A stretch of 20,077 nt of DNA from Burkholderiales bacterium (lineage in GTDB: Bacteria; Pseudomonadota; Gammaproteobacteria; Burkholderiales; Burkholderiaceae_C): contig CANFYD010000007.1 in NCBI GenBank assembly GCA_947450745.1, positions 1 to 20,077 on the forward strand, written 5' to 3'. The translations under genes and the position numbers were made by a program. Numbering within the stretch: the stretch's first letter is position 1; each line of letters begins with the position of its first letter. The notes beneath the pieces are model-generated. The model ran no database searches and was not told where the DNA came from. It saw nothing but the letters and a program-made list of their open reading frames with translations. Positions 8,016 through 16,896 of the stretch are shown piece by piece.

Positions 8016-9074
8016 TCAGGCGCTCGTCAGCGCGCGGCTGGAACTGCGCACGATCAAGCGTGGCGCGGGCAAGGCACCGGTGGGAGTTTCACCGGCCAGC
8101 AGTTGCAGCAGCGAGGTGGCGGCAAGCCGGCCCAGTTCGTGCGCGGCCTGGTGGATGGTGCTGAGTGGCGGCACCGAGTGCGCGGCACCGGCCAAGTCGT
8201 CGAAGCCGACCAGCGACACATCGTCCGGCACCCGCAAGCCGCGCCGGTGCAGAGCCAGTGCCGCACCAAAAGCCATTTGGTCGTTGGCAGCAAAAATGGC
8301 GGTGAACGGCTCGGCGCTGTCGATCAAGCGCTCGACCGCCATCAGCCCGCTGTCCTCGTGGTATTTGCCCGGCATCACCAGCGCCGGGTTGAAGTTCACA
8401 CCGGCCGCCATCAAGGCAGCGCGGTAGCCGCTGAAGCGCTCGACCGCGTCCGGGTGCACCGGGTCGCCGGTGATAAACGCAATGCGCCGATGGCCCAGCG
8501 CCAGCAAATGGTGGGTGGCCAGTCGCGCGCCCTCGAAGTTGTCGAAATCCAGCGCGAACAGGCCGGGAGCCGTCAGCTTGCGGCCCGTCACCACCACCGG
8601 TGTGGCTTTCGCCAGCACACGCAAGGCATCGTCGCTGAGCCGGCCGGTCAGCACGATCAGACCGTCGACCCGGCGCGAGCGCAGCACGTCGATGCAGCGG
8701 GCCTCTTCCTCGGCATTCCAGTGGCCGCTGACAAACAGCGGGCTGTAGCCGGCCTTGCTGAGTTCTTCCTCGATGCCGCGCAGCGCGACGCCGTAGAACG
8801 GGCTGTCGATCGACTGCGTGACCACGCCCACGCTGAGCGTGCGGCCGCCGGCCAAGCCGCGCGCAATCGGGTTCGGGATAAAGCCCAGCTCGGCAATCGC
8901 CTGGTCGACCGCAGCGCGCTTGTCGGGGCTGACCACGGCCGTGCCGTTGAGGATGCGCGACACCGTGCTGGGCGACACGCCGGACGCCTCGGCCACCATC
9001 TCCAGCGTGACTTTCGGGCTGTGCGCGCCCGCCGCCGACACCGCCGCCGCCCTCAAGCTATTTTTGCTTTTCAT
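8016..9074 (-). CDS. LacI-family transcriptional repressor of the glucan operon
   Basis: A 352-residue LacI/GalR-family regulator. The helix-turn-helix is at about 22-44 (VTLEMVAEASGVSPSTVSR), followed by the hinge helix near 68-79 (NPIARGLAGGRT) and a periplasmic-binding-protein-like effector domain (SVGVVTQSIDSPFYG to the C-terminus). Typical late motifs are present: FAANDQMAFGAALAL and VSLVGFDDL. The ATG at 9074 has AAGGGG about 8 nt upstream. The N-terminus carries about 20 extra residues before the HTH, mostly Ala/Ser, longer than in LacI itself. It lies directly upstream of and co-oriented with the transporter-glucanase operon and of the palindrome at 7880-7893. It probably represses in the absence of a gluco-oligosaccharide or glucose-derived inducer. 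The effector is unknown. Confidence 0.95.
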   Translation of the reverse strand: MKSKNSLRAAAVSAAGAHSPKVTLEMVAEASGVSPSTVSRILNGTAVVSPDKRAAVDQAIAELGFIPNPIARGLAGGRTLSVGVVTQSIDSPFYGVALRGIEEELSKAGYSPLFVSGHWNAEEEARCIDVLRSRRVDGLIVLTGRLSDDALRVLAKATPVVVTGRKLTAPGLFALDFDNFEGARLATHHLLALGHRRIAFITGDPVHPDAVERFSGYRAALMAAGVNFNPALVMPGKYHEDSGLMAVERLIDSAEPFTAIFAANDQMAFGAALALHRRGLRVPDDVSLVGFDDLAGAAHSVPPLSTIHQAAHELGRLAATSLLQLLAGETPTGALPAPRLIVRSSSRALTSA

Positions 9075-9178
9075 GTCCCAAGCCCCTTGTTTGGAACGAG
9101 TTTACTGGCAGGCGCACCACGCTCCGGCGACTGACCGGCGAGACGGTCGGACAGCCCGGCGGAATGCGGACTCGGCGC

Positions 9179-9880
9179 TCAGCCGTGCGCCAAGTTTTGC
9201 AACGCCGCCAAGTTCAACAACTTGATGGAATAACCGCGCACCTCGATCAGGCCGGCACTCATCAACTGCCGCAGCAGGCGGGACAGCGTTTCGGGGGTGA
9301 TGGCCAATTGAGCGGCCAGTTCGCGCTTGCGCTCCTTCAGCGCGACGTCGAGACCCACATCGGTCGAGCGCTGCAACAACCACGTGGCCAAGCGCTTTTG
9401 CGCATCTTTGGACATCAGGTCATGCGTGGCACCGGTCAGGTTCTGCACCGTTTGGGCCAGCGCCTGCAGCAGCCTGTCCGCCAGCAGCGGGTGTTGCTTG
9501 ACCATCTGCCGCACCCCCGCCACCGGCAATTCCAGCAGCACCGCCGCGCTCAGCGCCTGCGCCTGCTGGGCATAGCCTCCGCAGATCCAGGCACTGCTGA
9601 TGTCCAGCCACTGCGGGCCGTGCACCGCCCGCTCCAGGTGGAACAACTGGTCATCGCCGCGCGTGCCCAAGCCGACCACGCCGCTCACCACCGCGACCAG
9701 ATTGAGGGCCACCTGCCCGCGCACAAAGGCCGTGGCACCGGCCGCCAAACGGCGTGTGGAAGCCAAGCGTTGCAGCGCCAGCAACTCATCGCCGCTGACG
9801 GCAGGCTGCCCCAACAGGCTGGCCCAGACAGGAAACGGCACGGAGGTGCTGACGGCGGTAGGTGCAGTTGCGGTGTCCAC
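9179..9880 (-). CDS. Crp/Fnr-family transcriptional regulator
   Basis: A regulator of about 233 residues with an N-terminal cyclic-nucleotide-binding-like beta-roll, a long dimerisation helix, and a C-terminal winged helix. The recognition helix is in RELAAQLAITPETLSRLLRQL, followed by the wing region GLIEVRGYSIKLLN. The E..SR recognition pattern resembles Fnr/Dnr proteins. The N-terminal cysteines that bind the FNR iron-sulfur cluster are absent, so a direct FNR-type oxygen sensor is unlikely. The start is uncertain: the frame stays open to an ATG at 10024, but that extension would run into a repeat element and a possible FNR box. I took the GTG at 9880, which gives the normal family length. 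No good Shine-Dalgarno is seen. It lies downstream of the glutamate dehydrogenase gene on the same strand. Its regulon cannot be read from the sequence. Confidence 0.85.
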   Translation of the reverse strand: MDTATAPTAVSTSVPFPVWASLLGQPAVSGDELLALQRLASTRRLAAGATAFVRGQVALNLVAVVSGVVGLGTRGDDQLFHLERAVHGPQWLDISSAWICGGYAQQAQALSAAVLLELPVAGVRQMVKQHPLLADRLLQALAQTVQNLTGATHDLMSKDAQKRLATWLLQRSTDVGLDVALKERKRELAAQLAITPETLSRLLRQLMSAGLIEVRGYSIKLLNLAALQNLAHG

Positions 9881-9943
9881 GGTGGGCAATGGCAAAGAAG
9901 TAGCGGATGTGTCGCAATGTGAGGCCAACACGTCCGCTTGTCT

Positions 9944-9957
9944 TTGCGCAAGGTCAA
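9944..9957. promoter_or_regulatory. Possible FNR-type box upstream of the Crp/Fnr gene
   Basis: TTGCGCAAGGTCAA matches the FNR/Dnr layout TTGAT-N4-ATCAA at 7 of 10 defined bases. Its centre at 9950.5 would lie at -41.5 from a start near 9909, with CACATT (9921-9916) as a poor -10. This is class II activator spacing. The inner TTGCGCAA is itself a palindrome, so another factor or chance is possible. Confidence 0.35.
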
Positions 9958-9988
9958 GGCCACACCAGCACGGCCCGATTTCAGCGCC

Positions 9989-10106
9989 GTAGGGCGGGTC
10001 GAGACCCGCAAGCGATTCCGGCACGGACTGCGAAGTGCCGCCGTCAGCGGGCGTGGCGCAACACGGGTGGCACAGTCGACCAGACGCGGGTCGCGACCCG
10101 CCCTAC
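9989..10106. repeat. REPIN-like inverted repeat element (118 bp)
   Basis: The outer 21 bp at each end (9989-10009 and 10086-10106) are inverted copies differing at one position. Each begins, read inward, with GTAG and then GGCGGGTC, and each contains its own palindrome: GCGGGTC-GA-GACCCGC on the left and the perfect 16-bp GCGGGTCGCGACCCGC on the right. A GTAG head followed by a palindrome, in two inverted copies about 100 bp apart, is the layout of REP doublets (REPINs). It sits between the glutamate dehydrogenase stop and the Crp/Fnr gene, where the hairpins may also end transcription. No target-site duplication is evident. Confidence 0.7.
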
Positions 10107-10134
10107 TAATGCCGGGTCAACAAGTGCAGAGCCG

Positions 10135-13100
10135 TCAAGCTAAATTACGCAACTCCCGCAGCGCCACCGACACCATGGCCAAATCCACCGCCTTGGCGTC
10201 AGTCAACTCGCTCAGCAGCACCTGCGCCCGCTCCAGCGCGGCCTGGTTTTGCTGCTCCCACTGGGCCAGCATGGCCGCTGCGTCGCCGCTGCCCTGGTTC
10301 AGCACCTCCAGCGCAATCGAGCGCTGCAGGCCGACCAAGTCGTCGCCGAGCGCGCCCTTGGCCTGCGTCTGCCAGTAGCTGTCGGCAGCCAGGCCGTCGA
10401 TCTGCCGGCGCAGGCGCGCCAGACCCAAGCGCTGACCGAGGCCGGCATGCACGGCGATCACTTCGTCGAGCGGGCGCTGCGCCGTGCCTGCGTGCGCCGC
10501 GCTGTCGGCAATCTCAGCAATGTCGAGCGCCGCAAACAGGCCCTCGGCCATGATCACGGCACGCGCCAAGTCCAGTGGCACCCCGGCTTCAACCCAGGCC
10601 TCGATGCGGCCTGAAGCGGCACTGTCCGGCGTCAGTTGCGCACGCAGCGCAACGACGGCCGGGCAGAAGCGCGCCAGCACCTGCGCCATCGGCTCGGACA
10701 AGCGCCGTGAGCGCAAGAACCAAGTCGTCGCCTGAGTGCCCAAACGACCCAACTCGTTGATCATCTGCGCCTGCACGGCGTCGCTGACGACGTTATCCAA
10801 CGCTTCGATCTGCGACCACAGCGGCACGTAATCGAACACCTCGCGGGTGGCCAGGTAGGCCCGCACAATCAGCGCCGGCTTGGCCCCGGTGGATTCCATC
10901 AGCCGGTGCACAAAGGTCGAGCCGACCCGGTTCAGCATGCTGTTGAGCACATGGGTGGCGATGATTTCGCGCTTCAGCGGATGGCGCGGAATGTAGGCAC
11001 CGAACTTGTCCCGCAGCAGCGCCGGGAAGTAGCGCGCCAAGGTCTGCCCGATCCAGCCGTCCTCCGGCAGGTCGGACGCCACCAGCTCATCCGACATCCA
11101 CATCTTGCTGTAGGCCAGCAACACCGCCATTTCGGGGCTGGTCAGGCCCAAGCCCCGGGCCTTGCGTTCCTTGATCTGCTCGTCGGTCGGCAAGTACTCG
11201 ATGGCACGGTTCAAGCGCCCGGCCTTCTCCAGGAAACGGATGAAGCGGGTCTGCTGGTCGATCAGGCTGACGCCCTGGCGCGCGGCGAGGGACAGCGCCT
11301 GGGTCTGGAAGTAGTTGTCGCGCAAGACCAGCGCGGCCACCTCGGTGGTCATTTGCGGCAGCAGGTTGTTGCGCTGTTTCAGCGTCATCTCGCCGTCGCC
11401 GATGGCCAGGCCCATCAGGATCTTGATGTTGACCTCGTGGTCGGAGGTGTCCACGCCGGCCGAGTTGTCGATCGCATCGGTGTTGATGCGCACGCCGGCC
11501 AGCGCCGCCTCGATGCGGCCGCGCTGGGTGCAGCCGAGGTTGCCACCTTCGGCCACCACTTGGCAGCGCAGGTCGGCACCGTTGATGCGCAGCGCGTCGT
11601 TGGCACGGTCGCCGACATCGGCATGGGTCTCGGTGCTGGCCTTGATGTAGGTGCCGATGCCGCCGTTGTAGAGCAAATCGGCCGGGGCCTTCAGGATCGC
11701 GCTGAGCAGCTCAGTGGGCGTCAGCTTGGTGGCCGTGATGCCCAGCGCGGCTTGCGCCTGCGGCGAGATCGGGATCGATTTCTCCGACCGCGCCCAGACA
11801 CCGCCGCCGGCCGAAATCAACTGCGCCTCGTAGTCCGTCCAGGCCGAACGCGGCAGCTTGAACAAGCGCTCGCGCTCGGCAAACGAGGCCGCCGCATCGG
11901 GGTTCGGGTCGATGAAGATGTGGCGGTGGTCAAAGGCGGCCAACAAGCGGATGTGCGGCGACAGCAACATGCCGTTGCCGAACACATCGCCCGACATGTC
12001 GCCGACGCCGACCACGCTGAACTCGCTGCTCTGGGTGTCGCGCCCGAGCTCGCGGAAATGCCGTTTGACGCTCTCCCAGGCGCCGCGCGCGGTGATGCCC
12101 ATCACCTTGTGGTCGTAGCCGACGCTGCCGCCGGAGGCAAAGGCGTCGCCCAGCCAGTGCTCATATTCGGCGCTGATCGCGTTGGCATAGTCCGAGAAGG
12201 TGGCCGTGCCCTTGTCGGCCGCCACCACCAGGTAGGAATCGTCACCATCCATGCGCAGCACTTGCGGCGGCGCCACGGTGTGACCGCCGACCAGGTTGTC
12301 GGTCAGGTCAAGCAGCGCGCGCAAATAGTCTTGGTAGCAGGCCACGCCCTCCTTCAGATAAGCCTCGCGGTCCGACTGCGGCGGTGCCTTTTTCAGCACA
12401 AAGCCGCCCTTGCTGCCGACCGGCACGATGACGGTGTTCTTCACCATCTGCGCTTTCACCAGGCCCAGCACCTCGGTGCGGAAGTCTTCCGGCCGGTCCG
12501 ACCAGCGCAGGCCGCCGCGTGCCACTCGGCCGCCGCGCAAGTGAATGCCCTCGAAGCGCGGCGAATAGACCGAAATTTCGTACAACGGCCGCGGCTCGGG
12601 CAGGCCCGGCACCAGCGCCGAATCGAACTTGAAACTCAAAAAGCTGCGGCGCGGGCCGGCCGCCCCGGACTGGCCCACGCCGGTGCGCCAGAAGTTGGTG
12701 CGCAGCGTCGCCATGATCAACGCCAGCAGTTGGCGCAGCACCCGGTCTTCTTGCAGGTTGCTGACCTTTTCCAGCGCCTTTTCGATGCCATGGACCTGGG
12801 CGGTGGCCCCCAACTCGTCGGCACTCACCGGGTCAAAGCGCAGCTTGAACAGCCCCACCAGCATGCGGGCAATGCGCGGATGCGCGACCAGCGTGGCCTC
12901 GATGGCCGCCTGCGACAGCGCAAAACCGATCTGCTTCAGGTATTTGGCGTAGGCGCGCAGCACGACGATTTCTTCGGCCGCCAAGCCGGCGCGCAGCACC
13001 AGGCGGTTGAAGTCGTCGTTCTCTACTTCACCCCGGAAGACCCGCCCAAACGTGTCCTCGAACAAGCGCGCCAGCGCCTCGGGCTCGATGTCGTCGGACA

Positions 13101-14994
13101 CACTGGCCTGCAGCTCGAAGTCGTGCAAGGAAATGGCCTCACCGTCCAGCACGGTGACATGGCCGATGTCGATGCGGTGGTTGTTCTCCCCCAGCACGCG
13201 CACGCCCATGTGTTCGAGCATCGGCAAGCTGTCGGACAACACCACCGCTTCGCCCAGCCGGTAGACCTTGAAGCCCAGCGCGCCCGGTGCGGCACCCAGC
13301 GGCCGGTACAAAGCCAGCGCCAGCGGTGACTCGACCGACAAGCTGGCGATCTTCAGCACATCGGGCACCGCAGCGGCGGCCCGCACCCGCTCGCGGTAGC
13401 TGAGCGGAAAGCCGGCAGCCCAGCGTTTGAACAGCTCCAGCCCGCGCGCTTCGCCCTCGGCATCGGTCAGGGCGTCGCGCAGCTCATCATCCCAGCGCCG
13501 GGCAGCGGCGGCCAGCTTGGCCTCGACCGCCTTGCAATCGACCGCCGGCCCCTCGCTGGACGTCGTCGTCGTGCGCACGGTGAAGTGGATGCGCGCCAGC
13601 ATCGCGTCGCTCAGCTGCACGTCGAATTCAGCCCCGCTGCCCTTGAACGCGGCCAGCAAAATGCGCTGGAACTTGATGCGCAGGTCGGTCGAATAGGCTT
13701 CGCGCGGCACGTAAACCAGGCAGGACACAAAGCGCTCGAACGGGTCGCGGCAAACGAACAGCCGCAGCCGCTGGCGCTCGCCCAGGGCCACGATGCCCAG
13801 CGCGGTGTCGTACAGGTCGTCGTCGGAGATCTGGAACAGATCGTCGCGCGGGTAGGTTTCCAGAATGTGGTGCAGCGCCTTGGCCAAATGCCCGCCCGGC
13901 GGCAAGCCGGCCCGGTTGGTGATGGCCAGCACCTTGCCGCGCAGCAGCGGGGTTTCCGAGATGCGCGCGCTGTAGGCTGTGGAGGTGAACAGGCCGATGA
14001 AGCGGTGCTCGCCGATCACCTCGCCGCTGGCGTTGTAGCGCTTGATGCCGACGTAATCGGTATAGCCCGGCCGGTGCACGGTGGCGCGGGTGTTGGCCTT
14101 GGTGATCAACAGCATGGGCAGCGGCGCACGCGCCAGCGCCCGGGCCTTGGCCGGCAAGGCCGCAAAGCTGGCGGACATTTTGTCTTGCGCGCTGTCACGC
14201 AACAGCCCCAGGCCACTGCCCGGCTGCAGGCGCAGCGCGTCGTCGTCGCCCACCTTGATCAGGTCGTGGCTGAGGTAGCCCAGCAAGGTGATGTGGTCGT
14301 CAGCCAACCACTGCAAAAAGGCCAGGTTCTCGCTCACCACCGCCGCCGGCAGCGCGGCGGGCGCACTGGCCAACTCGGCCGTGGCCGCACGCAATTGCGC
14401 CATCATCGGCTGCCAGTCCTCGACGGCTGCGCGCACGTCGCGCAGCACGCTCTCGATGCCGGCCACCAGGTCGGCGCGCTGCTGCGGGTCGATCAGGCGG
14501 TCCACCTCAATGTGCATCCACGACTCCAGCTTGGAGCCCAGCGCGTTGCCCGCCTCGCGGCTCGGCGCAATCGACAGCAAGCGGCCCTGGCTGTCGCGCT
14601 CGACCGCAAAAATCGGGTGCACGATCAAATGCAGGGTGAGGCCCTGGCGGTTGATCTCCATCGTGGTGGTGTCGACCAGAAAGGGCATGTCGTCGTTGAC
14701 GATGTCGATGACCGAATGGCGCGAGGCCCAGCCGTTCTCGGCCACCGCCGGGCTCAGCACCCGCACCAGGCTCTCGCCGCCCAAGCGCTGCGCGCCAAAC
14801 TGCCAATGCGACAGCAACGCGCCGAGCAAGTCCTCCGGCGTACGGGCCAGCAGGTCTTCGGTGTCAATGCGGCGGAAATATTCACGCCCGAACGCTTCAA
14901 CCAGCGGACGCTGTGCCGCCGGCTGCTTGGCAGCGGCCAAGGCCAGTACCGCGTCAATCCGTTCCCGTTGAATTGCTTCCTGTGTCGAGGGCAT
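10135..14994 (-). CDS. gdhB: NAD-specific glutamate dehydrogenase, large (about 180 kDa) type
   Basis: A 1,619-residue protein of the large NAD-dependent glutamate dehydrogenase family, which converts glutamate to 2-oxoglutarate and ammonium and so serves glutamate catabolism. The N-terminal half carries the ACT-like and helical regulatory segments of this class. The catalytic Glu/Leu/Phe/Val dehydrogenase core includes GGRVARGGLRWSDR (about 818-831), the lysine-bearing PVGSKGGFVLKK (about 858-869), the nucleotide-binding region VVGVGDMSGDVFGNGM (about 995-1010) and VAEGGNLGCTQRGRIE (about 1143-1158). The length matches the family. AGGAG lies 10 nt before the ATG at 14994. No break or frameshift is seen. 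It is transcribed away from the PEP-CTERM esterase gene and followed by the REPIN-like element and the Crp/Fnr gene. The symbol gdhB follows usage in Pseudomonas; gdh2 is also used. Confidence 0.96.
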   Translation of the reverse strand: MPSTQEAIQRERIDAVLALAAAKQPAAQRPLVEAFGREYFRRIDTEDLLARTPEDLLGALLSHWQFGAQRLGGESLVRVLSPAVAENGWASRHSVIDIVNDDMPFLVDTTTMEINRQGLTLHLIVHPIFAVERDSQGRLLSIAPSREAGNALGSKLESWMHIEVDRLIDPQQRADLVAGIESVLRDVRAAVEDWQPMMAQLRAATAELASAPAALPAAVVSENLAFLQWLADDHITLLGYLSHDLIKVGDDDALRLQPGSGLGLLRDSAQDKMSASFAALPAKARALARAPLPMLLITKANTRATVHRPGYTDYVGIKRYNASGEVIGEHRFIGLFTSTAYSARISETPLLRGKVLAITNRAGLPPGGHLAKALHHILETYPRDDLFQISDDDLYDTALGIVALGERQRLRLFVCRDPFERFVSCLVYVPREAYSTDLRIKFQRILLAAFKGSGAEFDVQLSDAMLARIHFTVRTTTTSSEGPAVDCKAVEAKLAAAARRWDDELRDALTDAEGEARGLELFKRWAAGFPLSYRERVRAAAAVPDVLKIASLSVESPLALALYRPLGAAPGALGFKVYRLGEAVVLSDSLPMLEHMGVRVLGENNHRIDIGHVTVLDGEAISLHDFELQASVSDDIEPEALARLFEDTFGRVFRGEVENDDFNRLVLRAGLAAEEIVVLRAYAKYLKQIGFALSQAAIEATLVAHPRIARMLVGLFKLRFDPVSADELGATAQVHGIEKALEKVSNLQEDRVLRQLLALIMATLRTNFWRTGVGQSGAAGPRRSFLSFKFDSALVPGLPEPRPLYEISVYSPRFEGIHLRGGRVARGGLRWSDRPEDFRTEVLGLVKAQMVKNTVIVPVGSKGGFVLKKAPPQSDREAYLKEGVACYQDYLRALLDLTDNLVGGHTVAPPQVLRMDGDDSYLVVAADKGTATFSDYANAISAEYEHWLGDAFASGGSVGYDHKVMGITARGAWESVKRHFRELGRDTQSSEFSVVGVGDMSGDVFGNGMLLSPHIRLLAAFDHRHIFIDPNPDAAASFAERERLFKLPRSAWTDYEAQLISAGGGVWARSEKSIPISPQAQAALGITATKLTPTELLSAILKAPADLLYNGGIGTYIKASTETHADVGDRANDALRINGADLRCQVVAEGGNLGCTQRGRIEAALAGVRINTDAIDNSAGVDTSDHEVNIKILMGLAIGDGEMTLKQRNNLLPQMTTEVAALVLRDNYFQTQALSLAARQGVSLIDQQTRFIRFLEKAGRLNRAIEYLPTDEQIKERKARGLGLTSPEMAVLLAYSKMWMSDELVASDLPEDGWIGQTLARYFPALLRDKFGAYIPRHPLKREIIATHVLNSMLNRVGSTFVHRLMESTGAKPALIVRAYLATREVFDYVPLWSQIEALDNVVSDAVQAQMINELGRLGTQATTWFLRSRRLSEPMAQVLARFCPAVVALRAQLTPDSAASGRIEAWVEAGVPLDLARAVIMAEGLFAALDIAEIADSAAHAGTAQRPLDEVIAVHAGLGQRLGLARLRRQIDGLAADSYWQTQAKGALGDDLVGLQRSIALEVLNQGSGDAAAMLAQWEQQNQAALERAQVLLSELTDAKAVDLAMVSVALRELRNLA

Positions 14995-15050
14995 CGCTTT
15001 TGTCTCCTGTTGATGACGAATCTATGGCCTTGCTGGGGCGGCCGGATCAC

Positions 15051-15220
15051 GGCCAGTGTCGTGTCAAGTGTCAGATGTCGCATGACCACGCCGCCATCGG
15101 CGTGCAGGGCTAGGCGCGAGCTGCGGCCCATGCCCAGTGCATGGGCAAGGCTTGCAACGACGCCATGCGCGGCGAGGGCAAGTGGGCGGCGGCAGATGGC
15201 GCTTGACACGACACAAGGCC
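15051..15220. repeat. Widely spaced inverted repeat in the divergent control region
   Basis: GTGTCGTGTCAAG (15056-15068) recurs in inverse as CTTGACACGACAC (15202-15214), a perfect 13-bp match. Both arms also continue outward to GGCC after a 1- to 2-nt difference. The left arm belongs to a cluster of four TGTC motifs (15057-15079). The arms lie in the 457-bp gap between gdhB and the esterase gene. They could be paired regulator sites serving the divergent genes, or the ends of a small decayed element. Confidence 0.55.
15126..15146. other. Hairpin between gdhB and the PEP-CTERM gene
   Basis: GCCCATG (15126-15132) and CATGGGC (15140-15146) make a perfect 7-bp stem with a 7-nt loop, inside the space between the arms of the larger inverted repeat. 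There is no T-run. The rest of the 14995-15451 gap shows no supported coding sequence. Confidence 0.4.
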
Positions 15221-15279
15221 CCAACACCGCACAGCATAGGTCAAGGTCAGCGGCCGCCGGTCGGACGGGACGGCGTCTG

Positions 15280-15296
15280 CCGGTGCGACTCTTGCA
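15280..15296 (+). promoter_or_regulatory. Candidate sigma-54 promoter of the PEP-CTERM esterase
   Basis: CCGGTGCGACTCTTGCA carries the required GG (15282-15283) and GC (15294-15295) separated by 10 nt, and a perfect TTGCA at -12. It matches 11 of 14 defined positions of yTGGCACGrNNNTTGCW. The -24 half is the weaker one. The start would be near 15307, leaving a leader of about 145 nt. Confidence 0.5.
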
Positions 15297-15451
15297 AATG
15301 TTTGTGCTGTGGAAGCCGCCAATCCCAAGAACGTGGGGGAGGTTGTTCACCAATAGCGCTCACCTGCGGTCTGAATAAACTTTTCAACGCCCGCGTCAGG
15401 AAGTCAGAGGACGGTTGCAGGCAGGTGATCGATCAACTCAGGAGCTACTCG

Positions 15452-16504
<1,053 letters not shown>

Positions 16505-16516
16505 CCGTTTGAACGC

Positions 16517-16543
16517 AAAAGGGGCCGTTCAACGGCCCTTTTT
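16517..16543 (+). terminator. Rho-independent terminator, probably bidirectional
   Basis: GGGCCG (16522-16527) pairs with CGGCCC (16533-16538) around a 5-nt loop, followed by TTTTT and preceded by AAAA. It begins 13 nt after the esterase stop. The A-tract on the other side lets it also end the convergent minus-strand gene at 16571-16813. Confidence 0.9.
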
Positions 16544-16570
16544 CGTGGGTGAAACCTCTACCGCGCTGTT

Positions 16571-16813
16571 TCAGCCTGCGATCAGGGCTGCCGCCATGCT
16601 GCGCAGCGTGGCCGCGTCGAGCGACTTGCTGGCTTGCATCTCGCTGATCACCGCCAGACGGTTCAGAATGCCGGCCGCGAAACGGTGCGCAGCGGCCAGC
16701 GTTTCTTCGTCGCTGTCGTAGGTGTCATAGGCCTCGACGGCCACGCCGCTGTCGGAGGCAATCAGCTTGACATCGATCTTGGCGGCGCTTGATTTGGACG
16801 GTTGGGTAGCCAT
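16571..16813 (-). CDS. Small conserved-looking protein of unknown function
   Basis: An 80-residue soluble protein that I do not recognise. It begins with a polar Ser/Lys-rich segment, then KIDVKLIASDSGVAVEAYDTYDSDEETLAAAHRFAAGILNRLA and a helical, Ala-rich C-terminus. There is no signal peptide, membrane segment or cysteine. GGAG lies 5 nt before the ATG at 16813. A shared bidirectional terminator follows its stop. Codon use matches the neighbours, and the DUF3313-like gene lies 83 nt upstream on the same strand. Good ribosome site and terminator support a real gene. Confidence 0.7.
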   Translation of the reverse strand: MATQPSKSSAAKIDVKLIASDSGVAVEAYDTYDSDEETLAAAHRFAAGILNRLAVISEMQASKSLDAATLRSMAAALIAG

Positions 16814-16896
16814 GTGAGCTCCATGAGGTTGTGAAGAATGCCCGCCACTTTACAGGCTGATTCGCCTGGCGGATGAGCTGACCACAACGCGCACGC

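Noticed and set aside
9881..10024. ATG start for the Crp/Fnr gene at 10024
   Set aside because: It would add 48 residues of no family similarity, read through the REPIN-like end and the FNR-like box, and exceed the normal length.
10906..13329. A plus-strand open frame of over 800 codons opposite gdhB
   Set aside because: It is antisense to a complete, well-conserved dehydrogenase. Its translation is rich in Gln, His, Arg and Ala with no recognisable motif, as expected for the mirror frame of GC-rich coding DNA.
13585..15378. A plus-strand open frame of about 600 codons running from gdhB into the control region
   Set aside because: Mostly antisense to gdhB. The non-overlapping end has no homology signal and would cross the hairpin and promoter elements.
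15137..15451. Upstream extension of the PEP-CTERM esterase frame
   Set aside because: A clear Shine-Dalgarno site and signal peptide mark the start at 15452. The upstream residues are Arg/Gly/Cys-rich and would bury the signal peptide.
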